A stretch of DNA of 55,384 nucleotides from Bacteroidota bacterium (GCA_022708025.1 JAKIZM010000017.1:1-55384), one strand, 5' to 3'. Counted from the stretch's first letter, positions 36,778 through 48,287 are shown. A program made the numbers and translations. The notes: generated from the letters alone by a model not told the origin.

Positions 36778-38889
36778 TTATTTAATTACTAAAAATTTTC
36801 CAGTTTTAATATTTCCATTATTTCTGTTTTTAACAGTAAATAAATATAAGCCGGATGCAATAGCCTGATCATCATCAGTAATCAGATCCCAGCTATGTTC
36901 TCCGCCGGCAAACTGCTGTTTATTATCGCTTGCATACTGTTCAAACCATCTTATATTACTGCCGTTTTGTGTCGCTGAATGTTCCATCCTTTTAACAATA
37001 TCTCCCGAAAGAGTATAGATTGTAATATCACATTCAGCAGGTAAATTATAAAAATAAATTTTTCTTAAGCGTTCAGAGCCACCATCCCAGATTGCATTAC
37101 CGTAATATGGATTTGGATAAACACCTACTTTTACACTATCATCTTCTGTTGCAGGAGTGCCGGGTAATATTCTTTTAAGATTGACTAATAAACTTGATTC
37201 AAGCGGTTCAAGATTATTAACAGGATCACCTTTGTCAAATGCTGTAACTGTAAATAAATACTGCCAGCCATTTAATAAGTTTGTTACTGGTAACTTGTAA
37301 TAATATTTTGTTGTATCATTTGGAAATGTTACCGGCTCATCTAATTCAACTGCTGAGAATCCTGTATTAAAACCTGTTGAACCGGCACTATCAACCTGCA
37401 TTAATAAAATTAATGATTTTAAGATATCCTGCTTTTCAGTAAGATCAAATCCAGCCTGTGTTCTATAAATTTTATAACCTGCAAAATCTTTTAAACCTGA
37501 TATCGGATCAACAGATTTCTCAGCTCTTTTATCCCAGTAAATAGTGGTTTTATTATTTTCAGGAATCACTTTTACAATCGGAGAATTCGGAGGTGCAGGC
37601 AGAATATATCTGTGAATCTTACCATCACCATAAATATCTTCTTCCGGTTCAATAATTCCATTTCTGTTTCTATCATTACCAAAATATGCTCTTAAAGCCC
37701 AATCTGCATTATTAGTCAGGATGCTTCTTTGTTCAGGCAGATCAAGAGATGCAGGATCGTTTCCATATTTTTTTGCACAAACAATTGCAAAGACTACATT
37801 TAATGAATCACCAGGCGCAAGATTGTTAAAATATCCTCTTGTTATCATAATTGAACGATTTGAAGCTAATTTTAATAACCCAGGCGATATGCCTTTATTA
37901 TACCTTGTACTTCCGCCAAAGTAACCTTGCATCTTTCTATATCTTTGAATGTCATCTTGAGGAGTAAAGAAATCTGCATCTCGACCATTATGTGTCCAGG
38001 AATTAAAGCTTGTGCCTGTTAATGTATCGCCTTCCGGAATAATAAATCTATTTTCAATAGTTGGTGTAGAACCTAAAAATATTACTCCGATATAACTATC
38101 AGTAAAACCGGGATCGCCGTCAACATCAAATTCATAAGCCATATTAAGCGAATCAATAAAACCATCTCCACCGTGCGAATAAAAAGCAGTTCCTGCAGGG
38201 CGACCGGTCAGTTTTGTATTCCTGACAACAGCATCAGTCCATAAGCCGATATATAAACTATCAAGATATTTATTAGTTACATTTTTAATTGTATAATTCA
38301 TAATCACAAAAAAATCTGCAAATGGAAAATTCCAAGCATAAGTTTCCTGATGTACAGAAATACCTAATGGGACATGTTCAGGAATTATTTGTCCATTTAA
38401 ATATCTTTTATTCGTATCAGCATAGTCCATTGTAAAATCCTGATGAGAAATTGCGGAAGGATTATAAAATCTTGAATCAAGCAGACTAGATCTTTCTACA
38501 ATTTTATCTGTTTGTGAATTAGTATATTCGAAACCTCCGCCTCTGCTCGCACTTATTGAAGATGCATCAATAGCCGCTGTTGAAACAAATGGGCCGGATT
38601 TTATATTACTGTTTATACTATCCTTTTTAAAACCACCAACCCATAAACCGCCGGCAAAAAGATGTTCAATTCCGCTGCCGAGCGGATATTCACAAGAAGG
38701 CACGTTTGGCCATCCAACCCAACCGCTGCCGTGCATACCAAAATTTGTTACGGATAATCCTATGTTTCCTGAATTTGTAAATCTGGAATCATCATACAAT
38801 GTTTTTGATAGAGTTTGAAGAGTTTGCTGAGCGGTTATTAATGGAGTGCAGAACAAAACAAAATAAAATACTTTATAAATAAATTTCAT
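36778..38889 (-). CDS. Large secreted protein with T9SS-like C-terminus
   Basis: From the ATG at 38889 (after a possible TTG at 38895) the protein has about 703 residues with a signal peptide (FVLFCTPLITAQ). The middle contains SGIEHLFAGGLWVGGF, GYFGGSTRYNKGISP and a fibronectin-like part (PPNSPIVKVIPENNKTTIYW). The end, YPNPYYGNA to GLYLFTVKNRNNGNIKTGKFLVIK in outline, is a T9SS-type sorting tail. I do not recognise an enzyme domain. It is the first gene of the minus-strand surface block, with 21 bases to the next gene. Confidence 0.85.
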   Translation of the reverse strand: MKFIYKVFYFVLFCTPLITAQQTLQTLSKTLYDDSRFTNSGNIGLSVTNFGMHGSGWVGWPNVPSCEYPLGSGIEHLFAGGLWVGGFKKDSINSNIKSGPFVSTAAIDASSISASRGGGFEYTNSQTDKIVERSSLLDSRFYNPSAISHQDFTMDYADTNKRYLNGQIIPEHVPLGISVHQETYAWNFPFADFFVIMNYTIKNVTNKYLDSLYIGLWTDAVVRNTKLTGRPAGTAFYSHGGDGFIDSLNMAYEFDVDGDPGFTDSYIGVIFLGSTPTIENRFIIPEGDTLTGTSFNSWTHNGRDADFFTPQDDIQRYRKMQGYFGGSTRYNKGISPGLLKLASNRSIMITRGYFNNLAPGDSLNVVFAIVCAKKYGNDPASLDLPEQRSILTNNADWALRAYFGNDRNRNGIIEPEEDIYGDGKIHRYILPAPPNSPIVKVIPENNKTTIYWDKRAEKSVDPISGLKDFAGYKIYRTQAGFDLTEKQDILKSLILLMQVDSAGSTGFNTGFSAVELDEPVTFPNDTTKYYYKLPVTNLLNGWQYLFTVTAFDKGDPVNNLEPLESSLLVNLKRILPGTPATEDDSVKVGVYPNPYYGNAIWDGGSERLRKIYFYNLPAECDITIYTLSGDIVKRMEHSATQNGSNIRWFEQYASDNKQQFAGGEHSWDLITDDDQAIASGLYLFTVKNRNNGNIKTGKFLVIK

Positions 38890-39153
38890 TAACAAGATTA
38901 CTTCGATTTTTATTTATTATTAAATACTAAGGGTTTAAAAATAACACCTTGAAGCCTAATAAAAAATTGAAAGTAATAAGAATTTGTCGGAAGAATTAGT
39001 AATTTTTTTTTAAAACTATAGAAAAGCGTGGAATCTATAATAAATGATATAATTCCTTCAATTAAGATGAATTTAATATTAAAAGATTCTGAAACAATCC
39101 ATCTTTAACAGATAGAATAAATTACAAGTCTGATTTTTAAGAAGTTCTGATAA

Positions 39154-40818
<1,665 letters not shown>

Positions 40819-40879
40819 ATAATTCCTCTTTTAAGATTTTATTTTCTGAGTATATAGTATCAAAGATTTAAAATTTATT

Positions 40880-42988
40880 TTAATACTTTAATAAGCTTTT
40901 TATTCCATTAAAAATTTCTTCACGATTCGGAAGAACTTCATTCTCAAGTACAGGCGAATAAGGGATATGTGAATCTTTTGCACCAATACGTTTTACAGGA
41001 GCATCCAAGAACTGAAAACAATTATCAGCAATTTTTGCTGCAATTTCGGCTCCGAATCCTGCAAATAAAGTATCTTCGTGAATGATAATAACCTTATTAG
41101 TTTTCTTTACGGAGTTATAAATTGTTTCTTCATCCAACGGAACAATTGTTCTCAAATCTATTACTTCAACTGAGTAATTTTCATCTTCCAGTTTTTTTGC
41201 TGCCAGCATTGAATCCCACAAAGATACGCCCCATGATACAACTGTAACATCTGTTCCTTCTTTTACAATTCTGGCTTTACCAAATGGTAATAAATAATTT
41301 TCATCCGGTTCGGAAGCAATAGCATAACTTTGTCTGTATAAACCCTTATGCTCACAAAACAATACCGGATCTTTTAACCTGCATGCAGTTTTCAATAATC
41401 CTTTCGCATCAGCGGCATTACTTGGAAATGCAATAAAAATTCCGGGAATGTGAGCAAAGAATGCTTCAATACTTTGTGAGTGACACAATCCACCATGAAT
41501 GTATCCTCCAACAGCAACACGAGTAACTACCGGTGCCGACCATGCATTATTTGATCTGTATCTGATTGGTGCTAATTCATTTCGCATTTGCATAAATGCA
41601 GGCCAGATGTAATCCCCGAATTGAATTTCCACTACTGGCTTCAGTCCTGTTAAAGCCATTCCAACCGCAACACCCATTATACTTGCTTCTGCCAGCGGCG
41701 AATTAAATACTCTTTTTTTGGTAAATCGTTTTGATAACCCTTTTGTAGCAGTAAATACACCGCCTTTATCATCTTCAATATCTTCTCCAAATATGAACAT
41801 ATCCGGATTCCGGTCCATCTCTTCGTGCAAAGCATGATTTATTGCATCAACCATTACAATTTTATCACCTGCCGGAGTAGAAGATTCATAATTTAATGTA
41901 TCTTTAAATCCGCTTTCATCAAATACAAAAGTGGTTGCATCCGAAGGTTTTGGATCAGCAGCTTTTATTGCTCTGTCAGCAGCTTCATTTATTTCTTCGG
42001 TAATGTTCTTTTTTAACTCATCATATTCATCCTGAGTAAGAAAATTCTTTGAGATTAATAATTTTGCAAACTTTTCAATCGGACAGCGTTTTAAATCTTC
42101 TTCGAGTTCTTTCTTATCACGATATTTTCTATGATCATCTGAAGATGAATGAGAATCTAATCTAACAACATCAGCCTCAATCAAAGCAGGACCTTTACCT
42201 GATTTTATATAATCAATTGCTTCCTGGATTTTTTCAAAAGAAGTAATAAAATCTGTTCCATCAATTCTCGCTCTGTAAAGAGTATGATATCCAGCCATCA
42301 TCTCAGCAATAGAATTATCTTTTCCTCCGCTTTGATCAGTAACTTTAACTGAAATTGCATATTTATTATTCTGAATCACAAAAAGGACCGGCAGCTTTTC
42401 TCTGCTTGCCCAATTAACTGCTTCGTGAAATTCTCCCTGTGAGGTAGTTCCTTCTCCGCTGCTTACATAAGAAATATTTTTTTCTCCGCGTTTTACAATA
42501 GCCAGGGCAGCACCAACAGCCTGTAAAAATTGTGTCCCTGTGGGAGAAGATTGTGAAGGTATATTTAAACTTCTTGCACCCCAATGTGTTGGCATTTGTC
42601 TTCCACCGCTGGAAGGATCATCAATCTTTGCAAAACTTCCCAGAAAAACCTGTTCAATAGAAATTCCTGCAGTAATAATGGTCGCCATATCTCTGTAATA
42701 CGGAAACAGCCAGTCTTTTTTTGGATCCAGAGATAAACCAATTGCCAATTGGATTGCTTCGTGCCCTGAACTGGAAATATGAAAAAATGTTTTTCCCTGT
42801 CGTAATAAATTCATTGCTTTATTATTAACATTGCGGGCTTTTAACATTGTTGTTAAAACATAAAGTAACTTTTCTTTATCAAAATCTTTTTTGCCGATTT
42901 TAATTAAATCATTTTTACCATTTGTTGGTTTTACCGAAGATTTATCCTTCGATTTAGCCTGTGTTGAAGAAATATTTTTTGACATCAT
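40880..42988 (-). CDS. 2-oxoacid dehydrogenase E1, fused alpha and beta subunits
   Basis: E1 decarboxylates the 2-oxoacid using thiamine diphosphate. The 702-residue protein joins an alpha part (ISSSGHEAIQLAIG, and the TPP motif GEGTTSQGEFHEAV...NN at 178-208) to a beta part starting near residue 375 (IVMVDAINHALHEEMDRNP, FGEDIEDDKGGVFTATKGL). The fusion is known from branched-chain-type enzymes in Bacteroidota relatives. Two ATGs are adjacent (42988 and 42985), with AAGGA just before; the second has the better spacing. A lysine/serine-rich lead of about 30 residues precedes the enzyme. It lies between lpd and E2 in one operon. Confidence 0.94.
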   Translation of the reverse strand: MMSKNISSTQAKSKDKSSVKPTNGKNDLIKIGKKDFDKEKLLYVLTTMLKARNVNNKAMNLLRQGKTFFHISSSGHEAIQLAIGLSLDPKKDWLFPYYRDMATIITAGISIEQVFLGSFAKIDDPSSGGRQMPTHWGARSLNIPSQSSPTGTQFLQAVGAALAIVKRGEKNISYVSSGEGTTSQGEFHEAVNWASREKLPVLFVIQNNKYAISVKVTDQSGGKDNSIAEMMAGYHTLYRARIDGTDFITSFEKIQEAIDYIKSGKGPALIEADVVRLDSHSSSDDHRKYRDKKELEEDLKRCPIEKFAKLLISKNFLTQDEYDELKKNITEEINEAADRAIKAADPKPSDATTFVFDESGFKDTLNYESSTPAGDKIVMVDAINHALHEEMDRNPDMFIFGEDIEDDKGGVFTATKGLSKRFTKKRVFNSPLAEASIMGVAVGMALTGLKPVVEIQFGDYIWPAFMQMRNELAPIRYRSNNAWSAPVVTRVAVGGYIHGGLCHSQSIEAFFAHIPGIFIAFPSNAADAKGLLKTACRLKDPVLFCEHKGLYRQSYAIASEPDENYLLPFGKARIVKEGTDVTVVSWGVSLWDSMLAAKKLEDENYSVEVIDLRTIVPLDEETIYNSVKKTNKVIIIHEDTLFAGFGAEIAAKIADNCFQFLDAPVKRIGAKDSHIPYSPVLENEVLPNREEIFNGIKSLLKY

Positions 42989-43030
42989 ATCCTTTTTGTT
43001 TTAAGATATAAAAAATAATATTCAATTTTG

Positions 43031-44434
43031 TTAAATATGAATTGCCTCACCATAAGCATTAGCTGCTGCCTCCATTACTGATTCCGAAAGTGTCGGATGA
43101 GCATGAATAGTGTTAATTATAGAATGCCCGGTAGCTTCCATTGCACGAGCCAGAGCAACTTCAGCAATAAGTTCTGTTGCTTCACTTCCAATAATGTGAC
43201 CGCCAAGCAGTTCACCATACTTTGCATCAAAAATCAGTTTTACAAAGCCTTCTCTTTCACCTACCGCAAAAGCTTTTCCGCTTGCCATAAACGGAAATTT
43301 ACCAATCTTCAACTCATAACCAAGTTCTTTAGCTTTTGATTCAGTTAATCCTACACTGGCAACCTGCGGCTGACAGTAAGTACATCCGGGTATATTATCA
43401 TAATCTACTTCCGGTTTATTAATTCCTTTTATTTTCTCTACACAATGTATCCCTTCAGCCGAAGCTACGTGAGCTAACCACGGCGGACCTATCACATCAC
43501 CGATTGCAAAAATATTTGGAATATTTGTACGGTAATTTTTCTTATCCACTTTAATATGATTTTTATATAATTCAATTCCCAATTCTTCTAATCCGAACCC
43601 TTCAACATTTCCTGTTACACCAATTGCACTTAAAACTTTATCGGCAGATAATTCCTTTTTTTGTCCATTCTGATTTATTGTTACATTTACTTTTTGACCT
43701 TTAACTTCAGCTTTTTCAACCACCGTCTTGGTATAGATTTCAATACCTCTTTTCTTAAAGTTTTTCTCAAGTGTTTGTGATACTTCCTTATCTTCGATTG
43801 GCAGGATGTTATCAAGCATTTCAATTACAGTTACCTTTGTACCGAGGACGGAATAGAAATATGCAAACTCAATTCCAATTGCACCTGCACCAACAATAAT
43901 AAGTTCTTTTGGCTGCTCAGCAAGATTCATTGCTTCAGTACTTGTAATAATATTTTTTCTGTCAATTGGAATATTTGGAAGTGTTTTAGGGCGGGCACCG
44001 GTTGCAATAATAATATTGTCAGCAGTGATCGAATTGGATTCTTTACCATCTTTATCCAGAATCACTATCTGATTTTTATTAATTAGTTTACCAAAACCAC
44101 GAATTCTTTCTATCTTGTTCTTTTTGATTAGTAACTCAACATTTTTTGTTATTCTATCAGAGATATCCCGGCTTCTTTTAATGATCTCATTAAACTTAAA
44201 TGAAAGATCCTGAGTATATAAACCAAAATCCTTACCATGATTTTTTATAGTGTCATATATTTCCGCATTTCTTATAAGAGATTTTGTTGGTATGCAACCC
44301 CAATTTAAACATATTCCGCCCAAATTATCTTTATCAATTACTACTGTTTTGAATCCTAATTGTGCGGCCCTGATTGCAGCAACATATCCGCCAGGACCAC
44401 CACCCAGAATAGCTATTTGATAATTATCAGACAT
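43031..44434 (-). CDS. lpdA: Dihydrolipoyl dehydrogenase (E3)
   Basis: E3 re-oxidises the lipoyl groups of E2 and passes electrons to NAD. The 467-residue flavoprotein shows the FAD-binding GGGPGGYVAAIRAAQLG, the redox-active disulfide C42/C47 in GGICLNWGCIPTKSL, the NAD-binding GAGAIGIEFAYFYSVLG and the C-terminal HAHPTLSE with the catalytic histidine and glutamate. It is the first gene of the 2-oxoacid dehydrogenase operon, 42 bases before E1, and a TATATTTG -7-like element lies upstream. Confidence 0.97.
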   Translation of the reverse strand: MSDNYQIAILGGGPGGYVAAIRAAQLGFKTVVIDKDNLGGICLNWGCIPTKSLIRNAEIYDTIKNHGKDFGLYTQDLSFKFNEIIKRSRDISDRITKNVELLIKKNKIERIRGFGKLINKNQIVILDKDGKESNSITADNIIIATGARPKTLPNIPIDRKNIITSTEAMNLAEQPKELIIVGAGAIGIEFAYFYSVLGTKVTVIEMLDNILPIEDKEVSQTLEKNFKKRGIEIYTKTVVEKAEVKGQKVNVTINQNGQKKELSADKVLSAIGVTGNVEGFGLEELGIELYKNHIKVDKKNYRTNIPNIFAIGDVIGPPWLAHVASAEGIHCVEKIKGINKPEVDYDNIPGCTYCQPQVASVGLTESKAKELGYELKIGKFPFMASGKAFAVGEREGFVKLIFDAKYGELLGGHIIGSEATELIAEVALARAMEATGHSIINTIHAHPTLSESVMEAAANAYGEAIHI

Positions 44435-45163
44435 AAAAATTTTTAACCTTGATTAGTTGATTTTTGTTATCCAAATATAGGCAGTACTGATAGAAAATAA
44501 AATCTGCTTAAATGAATTTGTGACCTATCAGTCAGTAATTAAAAAACTGAAATATATTACCGAATCCTTTCGAAGTTCAAATAATTACGTGGATCGGAGA
44601 ATTAATGATTTGATAATAATATTTGTAAGACTTAGTTCATAGATTCAAAATATCGAATATAGTTTTGGCAAACTATATTTATTCAACTCTTAAGTCAATA
44701 ATAAAGGAAATAAAAAACCATAAACAAATTTATATCCGCTTAAAGAAATATTTGGTTAAGCTAACTTCTTTTTATTTGTGTATTAAGATTAAAGCCAATG
44801 TCAACTCAAGAATTATTAATAATTTTTATAGACCGGCTTACAAAATCAAAATGAAAATTTCTTACTGAATAACAAAATCATCAAAACTAAGCGCAGAAAA
44901 AATCGGCATCTATACATTTACGATTAAAGTCTAGACGGAAATTCCAGAAAAACCTTGATTTAAGCTAAAATCCCTATATTTAATAATAGCAATTATTGTT
45001 TCTCAAAAATGGTGGAGATTGTGTTTAGTTCTTAATATTGGTAAAAACAAATATGTCAATACTTTATAATTGTTAAAAATAATGCTTGTTATTTCAAACT
45101 ATCAATGGCATAAAGCTTGAATAATTTATACATCTTATATCTAATAACCACTAAGGTATGAAT
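44435..45163. other. Long AT-rich divergent intergenic region
   Basis: This 729-base gap separates leftward lpdA from the rightward cytochrome gene. It contains the lpdA promoter element at 44472-44479. A 67-codon TTG-started frame at 44665-44868 is low-complexity, lysine and isoleucine rich, and lacks a ribosome site, so I do not count it as a gene. I see no RNA structure or repeat that I can name. An ACCACTAAGG, one unit of the RM-locus repeat, lies at 45147-45156 and contains the AAGG ribosome site of the cytochrome gene. Confidence 0.5.
44472..44479 (-). promoter_or_regulatory. TATATTTG -7-like element upstream of lpdA
   Basis: On the minus strand TATATTTG fits TAnnTTTG and lies about 40 bases before the lpdA start. 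The expected TTG at -33 is replaced by a T-rich run (TTTATTTT), so the match is partial. Confidence 0.45.
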
Positions 45164-46549
45164 ATGAAAAAAATATTCTCAATTCTTTTGATTCCAATTA
45201 TTTTTATGTTTATTGGATGTTCAGAAGATAAAGAAGAACAACCAATAGATGTTACTTATAAATCAGTTGCTTCTTGTGAAGGATGCCATACAAATTATGA
45301 ACATCTGAAAGCTGTTTACACACCTGATCCCCCATCTTCTGGCGGCGGTGGCTGCGGCGGTGAAACACCACACATTGAACCTTATGACAGAGTATTTATG
45401 GGCGGTGCTGGATATGCAGATTTTAAAAGCGATCCGCATGGAAAAATCCCTTGTACAGCCTGCCATAATGGTGTAGATAATACAGCAGATAAAAATCTTG
45501 CTCATTCAGGAGATTTTATTGTTAAACCTTCTTTAGATGCAATTAAAAAATGCGGCAGTTGTCATGCAGATATCGCAAGCAAATCTGTGAATAATATTCA
45601 TCAGGGCTGGGGACAAAAAAGTATGGTTTGCCAAAGAGCGGGCTTGGGAAATGTACCCGGCGGATTCGATTTATTAACTCAAACAATGAAAGACGGATAT
45701 ACTGAAAATTGCGGTAAATGTCATGCAACTTGTGGAGACTGCCACGTAAACAGACCAAAAGCTGGCGGAGGCGGATTATATGCTTCGCATAGCTTCTTTA
45801 AAAAACCAAATATGGTTGATCATTGTACAACCTGTCATACCAGCCGTGGTGGTCACGCTTTCTTTGGTATTGGTCCCGGTACTGTACCCGATGTCCATTT
45901 AACAAAAGCTGGATTTAATTGTATGAGTTGCCATACAAAACATGAAATCCACGGAGACGGTGTAATGTATGATGTGAGATATAAATATCCTGAATTACCA
46001 AAATGTACTAAATGCCACTCAGGCGTAAATAATTCGAATGCTTTTCATAGTAAACATATATCTACATTCAGCTGTTATACCTGTCATTCACAGGATTATA
46101 ATAATTGCGGCAGTTGCCACGTTGGAAGTCTTGAAGGTGCAAGAGTTCACGCATATCAGGGTTATAAAATTGGTATGAATCCAATTCCGCAAACCAAGCC
46201 ACAATATAAATTTTCTTTGTTAAGAAGATCTTTAATGGCACCTGATAGCTGGCAGAATTATGGTATTGCATTATTATCGAACTTTAGTGTTGCTCCAACA
46301 TATAAATATACAACACCGCATAACATTAAAAGGATAACAACAAGAACAGGTTATAAAGATACAAACGGAAACTGGGAGACATATTCAACCTGTTATGAAG
46401 GATGCCATATTATTAAACAAAATGATGGATCATTTAAAAACAAAGAACTCTATCTTTTTGATTCTGATAATATTGAAACCTGGGAAAAAAATTCCAACGG
46501 AAATATAATAGTAGATGGAAAGCTACCAGCAAGCTGGCAAGTTAACTAA
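45164..46549 (+). CDS. Decahaem-type cytochrome c lipoprotein
   Basis: The protein (461 residues) has a lipoprotein signal with lipobox MFIGC, so it is anchored to a membrane and faces the periplasm or outside. It contains ten CxxCH haem-binding motifs (CEGCH, CTACH, CGSCH, CGKCH, CGDCH, CTTCH, CMSCH, CTKCH, CYTCH, CGSCH) plus one CYEGCH with three spacer residues. Motifs four and five are only two residues apart (CGKCHATCGDCH). A Gly-rich SSGGGGCGGE lies near residue 58. The start at 45164 has AAGG seven bases upstream; the ATG at 45158 is too close to it. It is 52 bases before a double-rhodanese lipoprotein. It should carry electrons over distance; the acceptor is unknown. Confidence 0.93.
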   Translation: MKKIFSILLIPIIFMFIGCSEDKEEQPIDVTYKSVASCEGCHTNYEHLKAVYTPDPPSSGGGGCGGETPHIEPYDRVFMGGAGYADFKSDPHGKIPCTACHNGVDNTADKNLAHSGDFIVKPSLDAIKKCGSCHADIASKSVNNIHQGWGQKSMVCQRAGLGNVPGGFDLLTQTMKDGYTENCGKCHATCGDCHVNRPKAGGGGLYASHSFFKKPNMVDHCTTCHTSRGGHAFFGIGPGTVPDVHLTKAGFNCMSCHTKHEIHGDGVMYDVRYKYPELPKCTKCHSGVNNSNAFHSKHISTFSCYTCHSQDYNNCGSCHVGSLEGARVHAYQGYKIGMNPIPQTKPQYKFSLLRRSLMAPDSWQNYGIALLSNFSVAPTYKYTTPHNIKRITTRTGYKDTNGNWETYSTCYEGCHIIKQNDGSFKNKELYLFDSDNIETWEKNSNGNIIVDGKLPASWQVN

Positions 46550-46601
46550 GGAATAAAAACTAAATAAAGAAATAAAAAATCATTAATCAGGAGATCTAAA
46601 A

Positions 46602-47603
46602 ATGAAAGAAAGAAAGCTCTATTTTTTATTATACTTTTTTATAGCTATAACAATTGCATTCATTAATGTTGGATGCAGTGATGATAAAGAAGACCCAATT
46701 ACACCCCCACAAACTGTAAGTGAGAGTGAAGAATTAATAAAATATCTTGAAGGAACTGACGGCGGATATATTAATAACGCAGCACCTGCAGTTATTGCTG
46801 CTTCTGTAGTATATCCGGATGTTTTATCAGGTGCCAATATTGCTATAATTGACGTAAGAGGTGCTGCCGATTACGCTGCTGGTCATATACAGGGCGCTGT
46901 AAACGTTGAAATTAAAGATGTTGTTACATATTATAAAAACAATAATCTATCAACAAAATCAAAAGTTATTGTCACTTGTTATACAGGACAATCAGCAGGT
47001 TTAGCAGTAGCTGCATTAAGATTATCAGGTTACACCAATGTTTATAGCTTAAAATGGGGAATGTGCAGTTGGGCATATCCAACAAGCTGGAATAGTGCAA
47101 AACTCTATGGACAAACAACACCAATTACTTTACAAACAACTGCTAATCAAAAAAATGCTGCCGGAAATCTTCCAACATTAACTACCGGTAAAAACACAGG
47201 CGCAGAAATATTTGAAAGCAGATTAACTACTGTTTTGAACGAAGGTTTCACAGCTATAGGAATAACAAGAGAAACTGTTTTTGCAAATCTTAGCAATTAT
47301 TATATTGTTAATTATTGGCCAGTTTCAGAATATGATCAGGGACATATCGAAGGTGCAATTCAATATACACCAAAATCTGATCTTAAATTAGCAACATTTT
47401 TAAAAACTCTTCCAACAAATAAAACAATTGTTGTTTATTGTTATACTGGTCAAACTTCAGCACAAGTTGCTGCTTATTTAAGAATACTCGGTTATGATGC
47501 AAAGTCACTGCAATTTGGTGCTAACAGATTATTTTATGATACTATGCCGGGCTCCAAATGGGATGAAGCAACAGAATTTATGAATTATCCTGTTGTTCAA
47601 TAA
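46602..47603 (+). CDS. Lipoprotein with two rhodanese domains
   Basis: Rhodanese domains transfer sulfane sulfur through a cysteine persulfide. The 333-residue protein has a lipoprotein signal (AFINVGC) and two domains. The first has IIDVRGAADYAAGHIQGAVN and active loop CYTGQS (about residues 75-155). The second has EYDQGHIEGAIQY and CYTGQT (about 230-320), though its usual first Asp-Arg is replaced by N-Y-W. Both active cysteines are kept. It follows the multihaem cytochrome gene on the same strand with a good AGGAG site, and a terminator follows, so the two form an operon. Together they suggest extracytoplasmic sulfur chemistry linked to electron transfer; that is inference. Confidence 0.92.
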   Translation: MKERKLYFLLYFFIAITIAFINVGCSDDKEDPITPPQTVSESEELIKYLEGTDGGYINNAAPAVIAASVVYPDVLSGANIAIIDVRGAADYAAGHIQGAVNVEIKDVVTYYKNNNLSTKSKVIVTCYTGQSAGLAVAALRLSGYTNVYSLKWGMCSWAYPTSWNSAKLYGQTTPITLQTTANQKNAAGNLPTLTTGKNTGAEIFESRLTTVLNEGFTAIGITRETVFANLSNYYIVNYWPVSEYDQGHIEGAIQYTPKSDLKLATFLKTLPTNKTIVVYCYTGQTSAQVAAYLRILGYDAKSLQFGANRLFYDTMPGSKWDEATEFMNYPVVQ

Positions 47604-47616
47604 TTACAATTTTAAA

Positions 47617-47651
47617 CTAAAAAGCCTGAACATTTTGTTCAGGCTTTTTAG
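47617..47651. terminator. Strong bidirectional terminator
   Basis: A perfect 15-base stem (CTAAAAAGCCTGAAC and its complement) closes on the 5-base loop ATTTT. The A- and T-runs on both sides let it act on both strands. It lies 13 bases after the double-rhodanese gene and 33 bases beyond the leftward bacterioferritin gene, so it ends both convergent transcripts. Confidence 0.92.
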
Positions 47652-47683
47652 TTTTAAAGAACCAAAGTTTTATAAATACCTGA

Positions 47684-48181
47684 TTATTCTGTTGGTTTGC
47701 CCTGCGAAATATTTTTGCTTCTTTCAATTGATTGCAAAGCAAGATATCTATCACCAAACTTTTTAAGATTATCCGTTTCAACATCATATTGATCATAATG
47801 TCTTTCTTCATCTGCGACCAGACTTTCAAATAATTGTTTGGTCATTGAATCAGCATTTGCAGAAGCTTCATTTGCCCAAAGATTATATTCACGGGCACTT
47901 TCCTGCTCCATATTTGCAGCCTTTGCAAGCATCTTCTCAGGATCTTTAATCTGTTCTACTTTACCGCCAACCTTCATCTCAACCTCACCCTTCAAGAATA
48001 AAATTCTTTCAGCAAGTTTTTCAACGTGTACCATTTCTTCAATCGCAGTTTTTTTGAATAAACCTGCAAGCAAATCATATCCCTGATCATCCAATAAAAA
48101 GTGAAAATACATATATTGATGAACAGCGTAAAGCTCGTCAGCTACTGCTTTGTTTAATAGTTCAATACTTTTTTCGTACAT
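47684..48181 (-). CDS. bfr: Bacterioferritin
   Basis: Bacterioferritin stores iron as a 24-subunit shell with a di-iron ferroxidase site and haem between subunits. The 165-residue protein is a four-helix bundle with ligands E16, E49, H52 and later E and H in MEQESAREY and DEERHYDQY. M50 in EEMVHVEKLAERILFLKG is at the haem-ligand position of the E. coli protein. A good AAAGGAG precedes the ATG. It is alone, downstream of nth, and converges with the rhodanese gene across the shared terminator. Confidence 0.92.
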   Translation of the reverse strand: MYEKSIELLNKAVADELYAVHQYMYFHFLLDDQGYDLLAGLFKKTAIEEMVHVEKLAERILFLKGEVEMKVGGKVEQIKDPEKMLAKAANMEQESAREYNLWANEASANADSMTKQLFESLVADEERHYDQYDVETDNLKKFGDRYLALQSIERSKNISQGKPTE

Positions 48182-48212
48182 ATTTTTTCTCTCCTTTGTT
48201 TTTTAATTAACC

Positions 48213-48241
48213 ATCAGAAATTTAATAAATTATTTTCTGAT
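48213..48241. repeat. Inverted repeat between nth and bfr
   Basis: ATCAGAAA and TTTCTGAT are separated by a 13-base A/T loop, 32 bases before the bfr start. It could be an operator for bfr or a weak end signal for nth; it matches no box that I know. Confidence 0.35.
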
Positions 48242-48287
48242 TTCTAATTCAATATTATATACGGATATTTTAGTAAATATTGATTCT

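Noticed and set aside
44665..44868. 67-codon open frame in the lpdA-cytochrome gap
   Set aside because: TTG start, low-complexity Lys/Ile-rich product, no ribosome site, not near an operon; typical chance frame in AT-rich DNA.
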